NCBI RefSeq assembly: GCF_007860135.1
Contig: NZ_SJPV01000006.1
Coordinates: forward strand, 62,001 to 126,000
DNA length: 64,000 nt
Reading direction: 5' to 3'
Origin: Novipirellula artificiosorum
GTDB lineage: Bacteria; Planctomycetota; Planctomycetia; Pirellulales; Pirellulaceae
The notes below the pieces were generated by a model that worked only from the letters and a program-made list of their open reading frames with translations, ran no database searches and was not told the origin of the DNA. The position numbers were made by a program, and so were the translations under genes. Below, piece by piece: positions 53,474 through 62,647 of the stretch (within the stretch, counting starts at the first letter, position 1; each line of letters starts with the position of its first letter).

Positions 53474-56400
53474 ATGAATTCTGACCGACGCAACGAGCTG
53501 AGGGACTTGCTTCCGTCCACCGACGATGTTGATCCAGGGGCGTTCGCGTCGGACGCCGAATTAGAGTGTTTGTTGCACCTTGATTTGGCCGGGGAAGACG
53601 GCCACGACGGGGTGGAGGGTGAAAGCTACTTTGACCCCGTTCGCCGACCCGGAGCCAACGGCCGTCGGGGTGGAGACGCGACACCGGCCGGTCGTGGTGA
53701 GGATGCGGCGTCCGCAACCCTTGAGCTCGGATACGCCACGGAAGCACGCGATTCGGGATGGATCGACATCAACGGTACCTCGGTCGCCTCCGATCAATCG
53801 CGACATCCCCTGCGCGCTCAGCATCCGATTGGCAACGACGGATACGTTTTCATTGATGCAACCGGTGGGCGCGGAGGAAACGGAGGAAAGGCGGGCAATG
53901 GACAGCCCGGGGCTCGAGGATACAAAGGCCGTGATGCGACGCGTTACTCGAGTGGTGGTAACGGAGGCCCGGGCGGAAATGGGGGCGATGCAGGCGAGCC
54001 CAGCGACGGTGAACTCGGCGGCAGCGGGGGCGAGGTCACCTTGGTCGTCGACGCGGACGACCTGGGTCTGCTGATGCTGATCAAGGGCGACCTTGCGGGG
54101 GGCGACCTCGGGTTCGCTGGCGAAGGCGGTATCGGGGGGCGCGGTGGCCCCGGTGGGCCTGGCGGAAACAGCTATCACTGGACGGAAACCGCTCACTACA
54201 CCGATTCACAAGGCAAGCGTCAAACGCGAACGGTTTTCCGGTCCAACCCAGGCGGTTTTGCCGGCCGCGATGGGCATCCCGGAAACGCATCGCGATACCG
54301 AGCTCGTGACGGGCAAGCAGGACGTGACGGGCGCCTGAGCATCGTCGTCAAGCATGTTGGCGGGACTCAAAAACAATACGATTCCCCCTATGATTTGCGA
54401 CTGGTCTCTTTCGATCTTGCGCCGGAATATGGGATTCTGGAACCCGACAGCTTGGCAAGTGTCGATAGTGTGACCGTCTTGAACTGCGGCGGAATGCCGA
54501 CACCTTCGAATTACACGATTCGTACCTTTTTGCCATCGGATGAGTGGCTGCATTGCGATCAAGTCGACTTGGTCCTTCCTCACTCGCTTGTCCCTGGCGA
54601 GTCGTATACGTTTTCCAATCAAAGTCTTCGATTTCGCTTTGCCGATGTCGTGATCGCCGGACCTCGAAAGCGTGGCTTCTCGCTGAATCATTCGATCAGC
54701 CCGGTGGCTTATGTTGAAAGTGGCATTCATCGGCCGTTTCGTGATTTTGAAAACCAGGAAGAGGTGCAGGTTCGCTTTCCGATCGAGCTAACCGACGTGA
54801 TCGCACTCAATAGTCTCGCACCCGGCGAATCGACTCGAGTGCGATGGGGAATCACCAACCTCAGCGAGGAGACCTTTGACGACCAAATGTTTCACCGCAG
54901 CGTCCAAACCGGAGTGAGGTTGCTTGGCGGCGACGTCGACTTGGACCAACTTTTGTTCTTTGACGATACCGATGCACCTCGTGATCTTCTCGAACAAGAA
55001 TACCGCAGTGCGGTCCGCAACCTTGAACCGGGTGAAACACGTTGGATCGAAACACGGATTGGCATTCGCGATCACAGTGATGTGATTGCCTATCAAGCAT
55101 TTGTGCTCGGCGTGGATCTGCATCAGCAGCGCCCCGGTTCAAGTGATCGGCATGACCAGTATCGTCGCGTCGATTATCGACAGGAAACAATCCGCGTGTC
55201 CGAAACCTATCGCCGCGATGAAGGTTCACGCTTCCTGTTGATTGCGAATCAAAAGACCGATGTCGATGACATCCAAAAATGGACTCAGCTTGCCGACTAC
55301 TTTGGAAGTGGGCTCGATGTTTGGGATGTTGCCTATTACGGATTTCTCGATTTCGTTCGCAAGATCGACCGAGACAAATCGTTGCTGGAGCAGTGGCAGG
55401 GGATGACCGTGATCATTCCGAACAACTACTATTTGACGGCTGCGGGAAAGACGGCCGCGTTCAACCAGTTGGCCAAATCGCAGTTTCTACAAGCTGCTGC
55501 CGACTTTGATATTTCGTTCTATGTCGTTGGTGATTCTCGTACCGGCGGAGAGGAGTTGCTTGCCAACTCGCTGATTCCCATCAGTGCCGAAAAATCGGCT
55601 AGCCAACTGAAAACTGAGCGAGCATTCTTGAAGCGAGTTCGCCGTTGGTCCAAGTACGTCGCGGCAAGCGGTGAAGTGGTCGGCGGTGTCACCAGCGGTG
55701 CAAGCGACATCGCCGACGCATCACTTGGTGCGGTTCACGAATTCGAAATCAACAAACGAACCCTTTTGTTTCAACCCAAGCCAAAATGGCTTGAGCAGGA
55801 AGCGCGTGACCTGCAACGTAAGCTCAAGAAGGTCGATCCGCTGCATCGTTGGGTCATCGTCCACCGCTACGACACAGGCGATACCGATACGTCGTGGGGA
55901 TTTTTTCGGAAACGGAAAATCGGCAAATTGGAGGTCCGACGCACGCTTGATTCGAGCAAGGGTTCCGCCGTGTTGTTTGAAGCCGATGCCATCGATGTCG
56001 CCGATCAAGATTTCATCAACAGTGAGCAGAACAAACATGGGATCTTCTTAGCACTAAAATTCGAAGACAAAGTGGACCGTTTCATTCGGCTGGTGAGCGA
56101 GCGAACCTTTCCCCGCTTCAATGAAAACTATATTGATCGGCCCTTGACGGACGAAGAGATTCACAAAATTGGTCATGAACTGATCGATTCGATCTTGGTC
56201 GACATTTACAATGAACAACAGGTCGCTCGGACCAGTCGCACGTGGGCGATCGGCGGCGTCCGCCCGTTGATGCCCAAACTCAACTATCTCGCAGAGCGGT
56301 CGCTTAACTACGGAGTCACCTATCGGCAAATGAAAGAAAACGAGGCGACACTCTGCCTGCTTTACGAGCTTTTGGCCAACATTCGCTACATGGCAACGCA

Positions 56401-56923
56401 TTCGAGAACGATTTGGGATTCGGCGATATTCCCAACCGCATTCTTCAAACGAAGTCGGGCGGTTTCCACCTACATGGCGAATCGTGTCGACCGAATCATC
56501 GCCAGTATTTTCGGGCCAAAATTGAGTTGGTGGGACAAATGGACGGCTCCCGAGGATTATGACCCCTTCGGTACTGCGAAGAACGCTATTCCGCAGGGGG
56601 CGGCTCGTGACTTGGCGGAAAAGGAAATCGCCAAGTGGGAAACCGAGTTGGCAAAACGGAAGACTCCACTCGAGAAATACACTTCCGCCCAAACGCATCC
56701 CGGTTTAACGTACGATCCAGAGCTCTTGCCAGAAAACCAACGAGTCCTCTCCGGCAAGGTTTACGACCAATTGGTCAAGAGAGAACAAGACGCCGATATG
56801 CAACGAGCGAAACTGGAGTACGCTGTTGCCAAGCAGCGATCCGAGTTGTTGGTCCCGCTCGAAAAAGCAGACCGGACCGCAACGGAAAACGTAACGCCCA
56901 CCCAAAAACCGACCTCCCTCTGA
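53474..56923 (+). CDS. Large Gly-rich cytoplasmic protein of unknown function
   Basis: About 1150 residues with no signal peptide. After an acidic N-terminus, a Gly-rich region of some 155 residues (about 131-288) is built of GGxGGxGG runs (GGRGGNGGKAGNGQPGARGY; GGNGGPGGNGGDAGEP; GGIGGRGGPGGPGGNSYH). A beta-rich domain follows, with a repeated pattern of conserved-looking strands; then a mixed region with GRLSIVVKHVGG, VTVLNCGGM and TRVRWGITNLSEETF. The last third has helices and a charged coiled-coil-like end (EKEIAKWETELAKRKTPLEKY). No catalytic motif is recognised. ATGs at 53444 and 53474 both fit; neither has a strong ribosome site. It is followed at 9-10 bp by the glycosidase-like gene. 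Confidence 0.8.
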   Translation: MNSDRRNELRDLLPSTDDVDPGAFASDAELECLLHLDLAGEDGHDGVEGESYFDPVRRPGANGRRGGDATPAGRGEDAASATLELGYATEARDSGWIDINGTSVASDQSRHPLRAQHPIGNDGYVFIDATGGRGGNGGKAGNGQPGARGYKGRDATRYSSGGNGGPGGNGGDAGEPSDGELGGSGGEVTLVVDADDLGLLMLIKGDLAGGDLGFAGEGGIGGRGGPGGPGGNSYHWTETAHYTDSQGKRQTRTVFRSNPGGFAGRDGHPGNASRYRARDGQAGRDGRLSIVVKHVGGTQKQYDSPYDLRLVSFDLAPEYGILEPDSLASVDSVTVLNCGGMPTPSNYTIRTFLPSDEWLHCDQVDLVLPHSLVPGESYTFSNQSLRFRFADVVIAGPRKRGFSLNHSISPVAYVESGIHRPFRDFENQEEVQVRFPIELTDVIALNSLAPGESTRVRWGITNLSEETFDDQMFHRSVQTGVRLLGGDVDLDQLLFFDDTDAPRDLLEQEYRSAVRNLEPGETRWIETRIGIRDHSDVIAYQAFVLGVDLHQQRPGSSDRHDQYRRVDYRQETIRVSETYRRDEGSRFLLIANQKTDVDDIQKWTQLADYFGSGLDVWDVAYYGFLDFVRKIDRDKSLLEQWQGMTVIIPNNYYLTAAGKTAAFNQLAKSQFLQAAADFDISFYVVGDSRTGGEELLANSLIPISAEKSASQLKTERAFLKRVRRWSKYVAASGEVVGGVTSGASDIADASLGAVHEFEINKRTLLFQPKPKWLEQEARDLQRKLKKVDPLHRWVIVHRYDTGDTDTSWGFFRKRKIGKLEVRRTLDSSKGSAVLFEADAIDVADQDFINSEQNKHGIFLALKFEDKVDRFIRLVSERTFPRFNENYIDRPLTDEEIHKIGHELIDSILVDIYNEQQVARTSRTWAIGGVRPLMPKLNYLAERSLNYGVTYRQMKENEATLCLLYELLANIRYMATHSRTIWDSAIFPTAFFKRSRAVSTYMANRVDRIIASIFGPKLSWWDKWTAPEDYDPFGTAKNAIPQGAARDLAEKEIAKWETELAKRKTPLEKYTSAQTHPGLTYDPELLPENQRVLSGKVYDQLVKREQDADMQRAKLEYAVAKQRSELLVPLEKADRTATENVTPTQKPTSL

Positions 56924-56932
56924 GTGCCTCTC

Positions 56933-59047
56933 ATGTCCCATCGCCCTACTTTGCGAAACCGCTTCGCCTTGCTCGTCCTCGCAGCATGGGTCGCTTCCCC
57001 TTCGCAGGCCGCCGATCCGTTTACGGTAGCGAATCAATACTCAGCACCCGAGATCGATTACGGACTCGAGCGGCTTGAACGATCCTTGAAGAATCGAAAG
57101 CTCGAGTTGACGGTAAGTCACGATCGGGCAGCCGATTTAACGTTGACCTGTGAGCAGAATCCTGACCCCGATTGTCATGACGGTTACTCACTCCACCACA
57201 GCGATTCCGGCTATGAGATCCGGGCCCAAAACGGGCGTGGAATTCTGTACGGGATCTTGGAGTTCGCAGACCAGTTGGATCACGGCGCCGCGGTGGACGG
57301 AATCCAGCCCAAATCGGTGCAGTCACATTTTCCGTTTCGCGCGATCAAGTTCAATCTACCTTGGTACTCGTATCGGTCCGGACAGAACCTTTCGTTGCAT
57401 CTGGATACCTGCCGCGACTTGGATTTCTGGCGTGCGTTTCTCGACATGATGGTCGAAAATAAGTTCAATACGCTCTCGCTTTGGAACATGCATCCATTCG
57501 CATACATGGTCCGATCCCCGTCGTTTCCCGATGCGAGCCCTTTCGATGAAGACGAACTGGCTGAGTGGCAATCGTTTTGGAAATCACTGTTTTCGATGGC
57601 TCGGCGTCGCGGGATCAATACCTATGTCGTTAACTGGAATATTTTTGTGTCTGCTGAATTCGCAGAAGCCTACGGTGGCGTCGATCAGGCAGAGAGTTCA
57701 CAGTTTTTTGGCGACGGTGAAACCTCGGAAGAAATCGAACAGTACACTCGCGAGTTGGTCACGCAAACGATTGACGAGTACGATGACTTGACGGGTCTCG
57801 GCTTAACGCTCGGAGAACGCATGGGCGGGATGACTTCTGCGGAACGTCGCGATTGGATTGACCGTACAATCATCGCTGGGCTTAAAGCGGCAAAACGGCC
57901 GGCGCGGCTGATCTATCGAGCACCTTTGTCGGCGGACAAACGTTCCGGTGGATCGACCAGCGTCACCACGGAAAAAATCACACGAGACGCGATCGAGACG
58001 ATGGGCATGGACGACACCGTTTGGATCGAATTTAAATTCAATTGGTCTCACGGCCACTCCTCGCCGCGTCTTTCCATCGTTCATGGCGGAATGTTGACCG
58101 ACACCTATTGGGACCCGCCGTCCGATCGATTCAAAGCAATTTGGACGATGAGAAACGAGGATTTCTTTGTGCTGCGATGGGCACAACCTGATTTCATCCG
58201 CGAGTTCATTCGGCTCAACAGCCAACCCTATGCCGCAGGCTGTTTCGTTGGCAGCGAATGCTACATCCCAGCCAAAGATTACATCACGCAAGACCAACAT
58301 CGAAATTGGGACTATGCGTTTGAGCGTCAGTGGCTGTTCTATAAGGTTTGGGGCAATCTGCTGTTTGATCCCCAGACACCTGATCGCCTGTTTGCACAAG
58401 CACTCGAGGATCGCTTCGCGGGAATTGATGGAACACAGCTTCTTGATGCCTGGAAATTGGCGTCGAGCAGCGCCAATCGCTTGGCCTCGTTTTACCGAGC
58501 CACCTGGGATGCGACTCTCTATAGCGAAGGCTTTGCTAAGAACAACGGGAAACTGATCAGCGTGGATGAACTAATCAAGCAACCGGTGTTGGATAGGACC
58601 TACATCAGCATTGATGATTTCGTCAACCACGACATCGACGATCCCGACCGTGTGAATCCACTCCAGCTTGCGGATCAGTTGGAAGTGGATTGCCTCGAAG
58701 CGTTGCGATTGGTCGCCGTCGCACGTCATCAGTCATCCGATGCCGCCTCAGCAACGCTGTCGATCGAATTGAACGATATCGAAGCGTGGGCGTGGCACGG
58801 ACGGTATTTTGCTGAAAAGCTTCGTGGTGCCGTTGCGCTCGCTCGGCACCGAAGAACAAAGAATGGATCCGACCAAGAAGCGGCGATCGAACGACTGACT
58901 GCTGCAAAGGCATGTTGGGAAAAACTGACCGAGCATGTGGAGAGATACAACCAGCCGGTTATCCCCTATCAATTCGACCCCGAGTACAGTTGGCGAAAAC
59001 AAATGCCGCTCGTCGAGCGAGACATTGCGATCGCTCACTCGCCCTAA
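56933..59047 (+). CDS. Secreted glycoside-hydrolase-like protein, family unassigned
   Basis: A 704-residue exported protein with signal peptide MSHRPTLRNRFALLVLAAWV. The N-terminal beta-domain ends YEIRAQNGRGILYGILEFADQL, typical of the domain ahead of the barrel in alpha-glucuronidases and hexosaminidases (GH67/GH20-like). A TIM barrel follows: NKFNTLSLWNMHPFAYMVR near residue 180, RRGINTYVVNWNIF near 225, LTGLGLTLGERMGG near 295 and WIEFKFNWSHGHSSP near 370. Possible acids are the Glu in LGERMGG and WIEFKFN, but no certain pair. A helical tail ends it. The ATG at 56933 is preferred to the GTG at 56924. It is probably cotranscribed with the Gly-rich protein. Confidence 0.75.
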   Translation: MSHRPTLRNRFALLVLAAWVASPSQAADPFTVANQYSAPEIDYGLERLERSLKNRKLELTVSHDRAADLTLTCEQNPDPDCHDGYSLHHSDSGYEIRAQNGRGILYGILEFADQLDHGAAVDGIQPKSVQSHFPFRAIKFNLPWYSYRSGQNLSLHLDTCRDLDFWRAFLDMMVENKFNTLSLWNMHPFAYMVRSPSFPDASPFDEDELAEWQSFWKSLFSMARRRGINTYVVNWNIFVSAEFAEAYGGVDQAESSQFFGDGETSEEIEQYTRELVTQTIDEYDDLTGLGLTLGERMGGMTSAERRDWIDRTIIAGLKAAKRPARLIYRAPLSADKRSGGSTSVTTEKITRDAIETMGMDDTVWIEFKFNWSHGHSSPRLSIVHGGMLTDTYWDPPSDRFKAIWTMRNEDFFVLRWAQPDFIREFIRLNSQPYAAGCFVGSECYIPAKDYITQDQHRNWDYAFERQWLFYKVWGNLLFDPQTPDRLFAQALEDRFAGIDGTQLLDAWKLASSSANRLASFYRATWDATLYSEGFAKNNGKLISVDELIKQPVLDRTYISIDDFVNHDIDDPDRVNPLQLADQLEVDCLEALRLVAVARHQSSDAASATLSIELNDIEAWAWHGRYFAEKLRGAVALARHRRTKNGSDQEAAIERLTAAKACWEKLTEHVERYNQPVIPYQFDPEYSWRKQMPLVERDIAIAHSP

Positions 59048-59085
59048 CTATTTTCCGTTGTATTTTCCCTTGATCGGTCTTTCCA

Positions 59086-60153
59086 ATGCAACTTTCACGT
59101 CGCCAATTCCACCGCGGTTCCGCTGCCGTCGTTGCATCCGCCCTCGCGGGCGAGTATTGCCATGATTATCCAGTCCATGCTGCGGAGTCCACATTGAAGC
59201 CATGCCCCACGCACGAGGATACCTTCGGGCGATTGAAGTCTGGCAACAAGATCCCTGTCATCTTTGATACGGATCTCGGTGGCGACATTGATGACACTTG
59301 GGCCCTGCTGTATTTACTGAAGTGCCCGGAACTTGACGTTCGCTTGATCGCAACCGACGCGGGTCTTGGCGACTACCGGACGAGCTTGGCAGCAAAATTC
59401 TTGACGGAGGTGAGTCGCACCGAGATTCCTCTTGCGATTTCTGTCGGTCCGAAAGGTGGCAGGAGCAACCAACAAGATTGGGTGGGTGACTATCACCATG
59501 CAGAGTATGAAGGCATCGTGCATGAGGATGCCGCTGACGCGATCATCCGCACGATTAAAGAATCCTCCGATCCGGTAACGCTGGTTTGCGTCGGAGCGGT
59601 GCCAAACATTGCCGAGAGCTTGCGACGCGATCCGTCCATTTGTCAGAATGCTCGTTTCGTGGGGATGCATGGTGCGATTCGTGTCGGCTACGGAGGCCAT
59701 GCCCCGGTCGTGCCGGAAGCGAATGTGAGGAATGGCATTGAACCACTTCGAGATACGTTTGCCGCTCGCTGGGAATGCTCGGTCACCCCCTTGGACACTT
59801 GCGGAATTGTCGATTTGGCGGGCGAGCGGTATGCAAAGGTTTCCCGCAGCGATTCGGTGGGCGTCAAGGAATTGATGGAAAACTATCGCCACTGGTTGAA
59901 TCGTGTTTCTTGGTTGAAGGTGAAACCCGATCCAAAATCCCGCAGCACCACGTTGTTCGACTTAGTCGCTGTCACGATGGCGTTTTCTGAAGAGTGGATG
60001 GAAATGCAAACACTGCCGCTTTCGATTGATGACAAGGGGATCACGGCAATCGACGAGACCAATGGGCAGCCCGTTCGCTGTGCCATGGCATGGAAGGATC
60101 TGGATGGCTATAAGGACCACGTTGTTGAGCGATTGATCAGCGGCATGGCGTGA
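59086..60153 (+). CDS. Exported nucleoside hydrolase (inosine/uridine-preferring family)
   Basis: A 355-residue enzyme that would split a nucleoside into base and ribose. The Tat-like leader (LSRRQFHRGSAAVVASALAG) suggests export. The calcium-binding opening FDTDLGGDIDDTWALLYLLK near residue 60 is the family signature, followed by LIATDAGLGDYRTSLAAKFL, LVCVGAVPNIAESL and VGMHGAIRVGYGG; the last Asp/His ligands are in TLFDLVAVTMAF near 290. It begins 38 bp after the glycosidase-like gene on the same strand, so it is the third gene of the unit. The preferred base is unknown. Confidence 0.88.
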   Translation: MQLSRRQFHRGSAAVVASALAGEYCHDYPVHAAESTLKPCPTHEDTFGRLKSGNKIPVIFDTDLGGDIDDTWALLYLLKCPELDVRLIATDAGLGDYRTSLAAKFLTEVSRTEIPLAISVGPKGGRSNQQDWVGDYHHAEYEGIVHEDAADAIIRTIKESSDPVTLVCVGAVPNIAESLRRDPSICQNARFVGMHGAIRVGYGGHAPVVPEANVRNGIEPLRDTFAARWECSVTPLDTCGIVDLAGERYAKVSRSDSVGVKELMENYRHWLNRVSWLKVKPDPKSRSTTLFDLVAVTMAFSEEWMEMQTLPLSIDDKGITAIDETNGQPVRCAMAWKDLDGYKDHVVERLISGMA

Positions 60154-60179
60154 ACTGATGTTGGCTTGATCCCGCGATG

Positions 60180-61751
60180 CTAAGTGTCCCCACGGTCCGC
60201 GATGGTCAGCCCGAGTTGTAGCCGCTCTTTTTCAGAGACAACGCGATCAAACACCGCCAGCGCGCTGGGATTGGTGGCATCGAGTTCTCGATAGATCGTT
60301 TGCAGTTGGGTTTGACTCTCGGTCAACCGCCGGGTTTCGCCGAGCTGCTCAAGGACGTTACATCGCTGTGCCAACGCAAGCGCTTGGTACAATCGATCGA
60401 TTCGTGGATTGCGAAGCAGGTCCTCCAGCACGCGGTCCGCTTGCTGCCATTGCAGCTCGGCAGCCATCAAACGCGCCATCTGAAGCAGACTCTTGGCGTG
60501 ATAGTTGGTGTTCAGTGAATTGTTCTCACTTGCAGGAAAGTAGTCCGACACTGCACGCCAACCTGCTTCATCATTCCGGGTTGCAGCGATCAAGTATTGC
60601 TCTTCAACCGTCTTGGCCTGCGGAACTTGATCGGGCCTCAGCACGCGAGTGACACTCTTGGCCGGGTGAGATAAAAAGAACGCTGCCGTCGCGACGATAC
60701 AACCGAGTGGAATCAGGAAGATGGCGACCCGACGCCAGCCAGGCGAACGCTGGCGAAGTCGAGATTGATCGGCGACTCGTTGTAAGCGAATCGTTGCCGC
60801 TGCGGTTCCAATCGTCTCGGCCGCGGAGTAGCCCGCATCAATGGCGCGAGAACGGATCGACGCGAGCAACTCCGAAGGTGATTGGAATCGATCCTCGGGT
60901 CGCTTACGAATCAGTTTCGAGACAATCGCAACCAGCCACTCTGGAAGATCCTCCGTTCCACGGGCGCGATCGAGCGGAATGGGCGTTTCATGCAAGTGCA
61001 TCACAGCCAACGCCAGCGGATCCTCTGCCTCGAAAGGGGGGCGGCCGGCGAGCAAGTGGTACATCGTGATGCCAAGCGAATACAGGTCGCTGCGTGAATC
61101 GACCGTGTGACCTTGGATCTGTTCCGGGCTCATGTAGCGAGGTGTCCCAAGGGTCAACCCAGCTTGGGTCAGGTCCGCTCGCGAGGCATCGACATCGGGA
61201 CCGAGTCGAGCGAGCCCGAAGTCGGCGACTTTGACGATCCCACGAGACGATCGCATGATGTTTTCGGGCTTGATATCACGATGGGTGATGCCAGCTTCGG
61301 CAGCCACTTCAAGTGCGGACCCCACAGCGACCAATACCTCGACCGCTTCGTCGGTTGACAACGACCCGCTGCGAGAAAGGATGTGACGCAAGTTGTCGCC
61401 ATGGATCAATTCTTGGGCGATGTAGTGAAACGAGTCGACGCTTCCCACCTCATAAACTTGGACGATATTGGGATGATTTAGTTTTGCGGCAGCTTTTGCT
61501 TCACGGCGAAACCGAGCAACGTAGTCGCCATCGCGAGCATAATCGCTGCGTAGGATCTTCATTGCCACGTCGCGGCCGAGCGTTAGATGCCGGGCCGCGT
61601 AAACATCCGCCATCCCGCCACGTCCTAGCTTTCGCAAAATCTGGTAGTCGCCCAACCGACAACCAATCAATTTTGCCGAGGAAACGTCGCCGTCTTCGCG
61701 AGATGAGGCCTGGGGAGACAACTCGTTCGGTTCGGAAGATTCGGATGTCAA
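60180..61751 (-). CDS. Transmembrane Ser/Thr protein kinase
   Basis: A 523-residue Hanks-type kinase. The N-lobe has LRKLGRGGMADVYAARH and the ATP Lys in VAMKILR; the C-lobe has HRDIKPENIM, VADFGLARL and GTPRYMSPEQ, so all catalytic residues are present. One membrane segment (VAIFLIPLGCIVATAAFFL) follows near residue 360 and an exported helical region without a known fold ends the protein. No ATG fits well. A TTG at 61751 (LTSESSEPNEL) has AGGA about 8 bases upstream and leaves 37 bp to larE, whereas the in-frame ATG at 61820 would overlap it. It is the third gene of the PQQ-larE-kinase unit. Confidence 0.85.
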   Translation of the reverse strand: MTSESSEPNELSPQASSREDGDVSSAKLIGCRLGDYQILRKLGRGGMADVYAARHLTLGRDVAMKILRSDYARDGDYVARFRREAKAAAKLNHPNIVQVYEVGSVDSFHYIAQELIHGDNLRHILSRSGSLSTDEAVEVLVAVGSALEVAAEAGITHRDIKPENIMRSSRGIVKVADFGLARLGPDVDASRADLTQAGLTLGTPRYMSPEQIQGHTVDSRSDLYSLGITMYHLLAGRPPFEAEDPLALAVMHLHETPIPLDRARGTEDLPEWLVAIVSKLIRKRPEDRFQSPSELLASIRSRAIDAGYSAAETIGTAAATIRLQRVADQSRLRQRSPGWRRVAIFLIPLGCIVATAAFFLSHPAKSVTRVLRPDQVPQAKTVEEQYLIAATRNDEAGWRAVSDYFPASENNSLNTNYHAKSLLQMARLMAAELQWQQADRVLEDLLRNPRIDRLYQALALAQRCNVLEQLGETRRLTESQTQLQTIYRELDATNPSALAVFDRVVSEKERLQLGLTIADRGDT

Positions 61752-61788
61752 AACAAATTCCTGAGTTAGGGAATGAAAGTTGGCAGCT

Positions 61789-62643
61789 TCAAGACAAACG
61801 TGTCGGCTCGATCGACACAAGCGAGAGATTCAGGCTACCCGACTGAAGTCCGTGCAGATCCACCGTCACAAAACGAAAACCGAATGAGCGAAACGCCTCG
61901 TCCATTTCAGTCGCCAACGAATCTTCAACGAGTCGATGGCGCTCGTCCTTGGGGACTTCGATTCGAGCGAGTTCATCCGCATGCACTCGCACGCGCAGGT
62001 CACTGAAGCCGCGCTGTCGCAACCAGCTTTCTGCCTTCTCAATCCGTTCCAGCCGATCCGTAGTGACTTCGACGCCGTAGGCAACGCGGCTGGCCAAGCA
62101 GGGAGAAGCGGGCAATTCAGCATTCTCAAGGCCGAACCAGCGAGCAAGCTGACGGACGTCGCTCTTGTCAAACCCCAAATCGGCGAGTGGCGTTTTGACG
62201 GAGGCTAATTTCCCCGCTTCGATCCCGGGTCGATAATCACCGAGGTCCTCTGCGTTGGTTCCAGAAATCAACACCGTGTCGCCGCACTGATCGACGAGCT
62301 GCGACAGCGTCCGATAGAGCGTCTGTTTGCAATAAAAACATCGCTTTGCGTCGTTGCGAACGTAATCGGCATCACTGCCTTCACTTGTCGACACGACATG
62401 ATGTTCGATGCCGATCTGGGTCGCAATCCGCTGCGCCCATTCAATCTGCCACTGTGAGACGCTTGCGGAAGATCCCGTGACGGCGACCGCTCGGCTGAGG
62501 TCCGCGCGCAGCGCAGCAGCGGCAACCACACTGCTGTCAACGCCACCGGAAAATGCAATGGTCACACGCCCCAGCGGACGCAGCCAATCGATCAGCCGCG
62601 TGGCATTGATTTCAACGTCAAGGACATTTTCTATCTTCTGCAA
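61789..62643 (-). CDS. larE: LarE-like ATP-dependent sulfur transferase
   Basis: A PP-loop ATPase that in other bacteria activates the nickel-pincer cofactor precursor of lactate racemase by donating sulfur. FSGGVDSSVVAAAAL near residue 31 is the PP-loop and SGTNAEDLGDYRPG near 135 is a LarE signature. Three Cys are placed as in LarE enzymes that use a 4Fe-4S cluster: the CxxC in RCFYCKQTL and the Cys in ASPCLASRVAYG. The frame opens at 62778, but a TTG at 62643 is preferred: AAGGGAG lies inside the end of the upstream gene, 10 bases away, and gives 284 residues, the family length. No larA, larB or larC is in the window. Confidence 0.85.
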   Translation of the reverse strand: MQKIENVLDVEINATRLIDWLRPLGRVTIAFSGGVDSSVVAAAALRADLSRAVAVTGSSASVSQWQIEWAQRIATQIGIEHHVVSTSEGSDADYVRNDAKRCFYCKQTLYRTLSQLVDQCGDTVLISGTNAEDLGDYRPGIEAGKLASVKTPLADLGFDKSDVRQLARWFGLENAELPASPCLASRVAYGVEVTTDRLERIEKAESWLRQRGFSDLRVRVHADELARIEVPKDERHRLVEDSLATEMDEAFRSFGFRFVTVDLHGLQSGSLNLSLVSIEPTRLS

Positions 62644-62647
62644 AACC

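Noticed and set aside
53870..54340. Collagen-like triplet repeat in the Gly-rich protein
   Set aside because: The Gly residues come as GG pairs and irregular runs, not a steady G-x-y triplet, so a collagen helix is unlikely.
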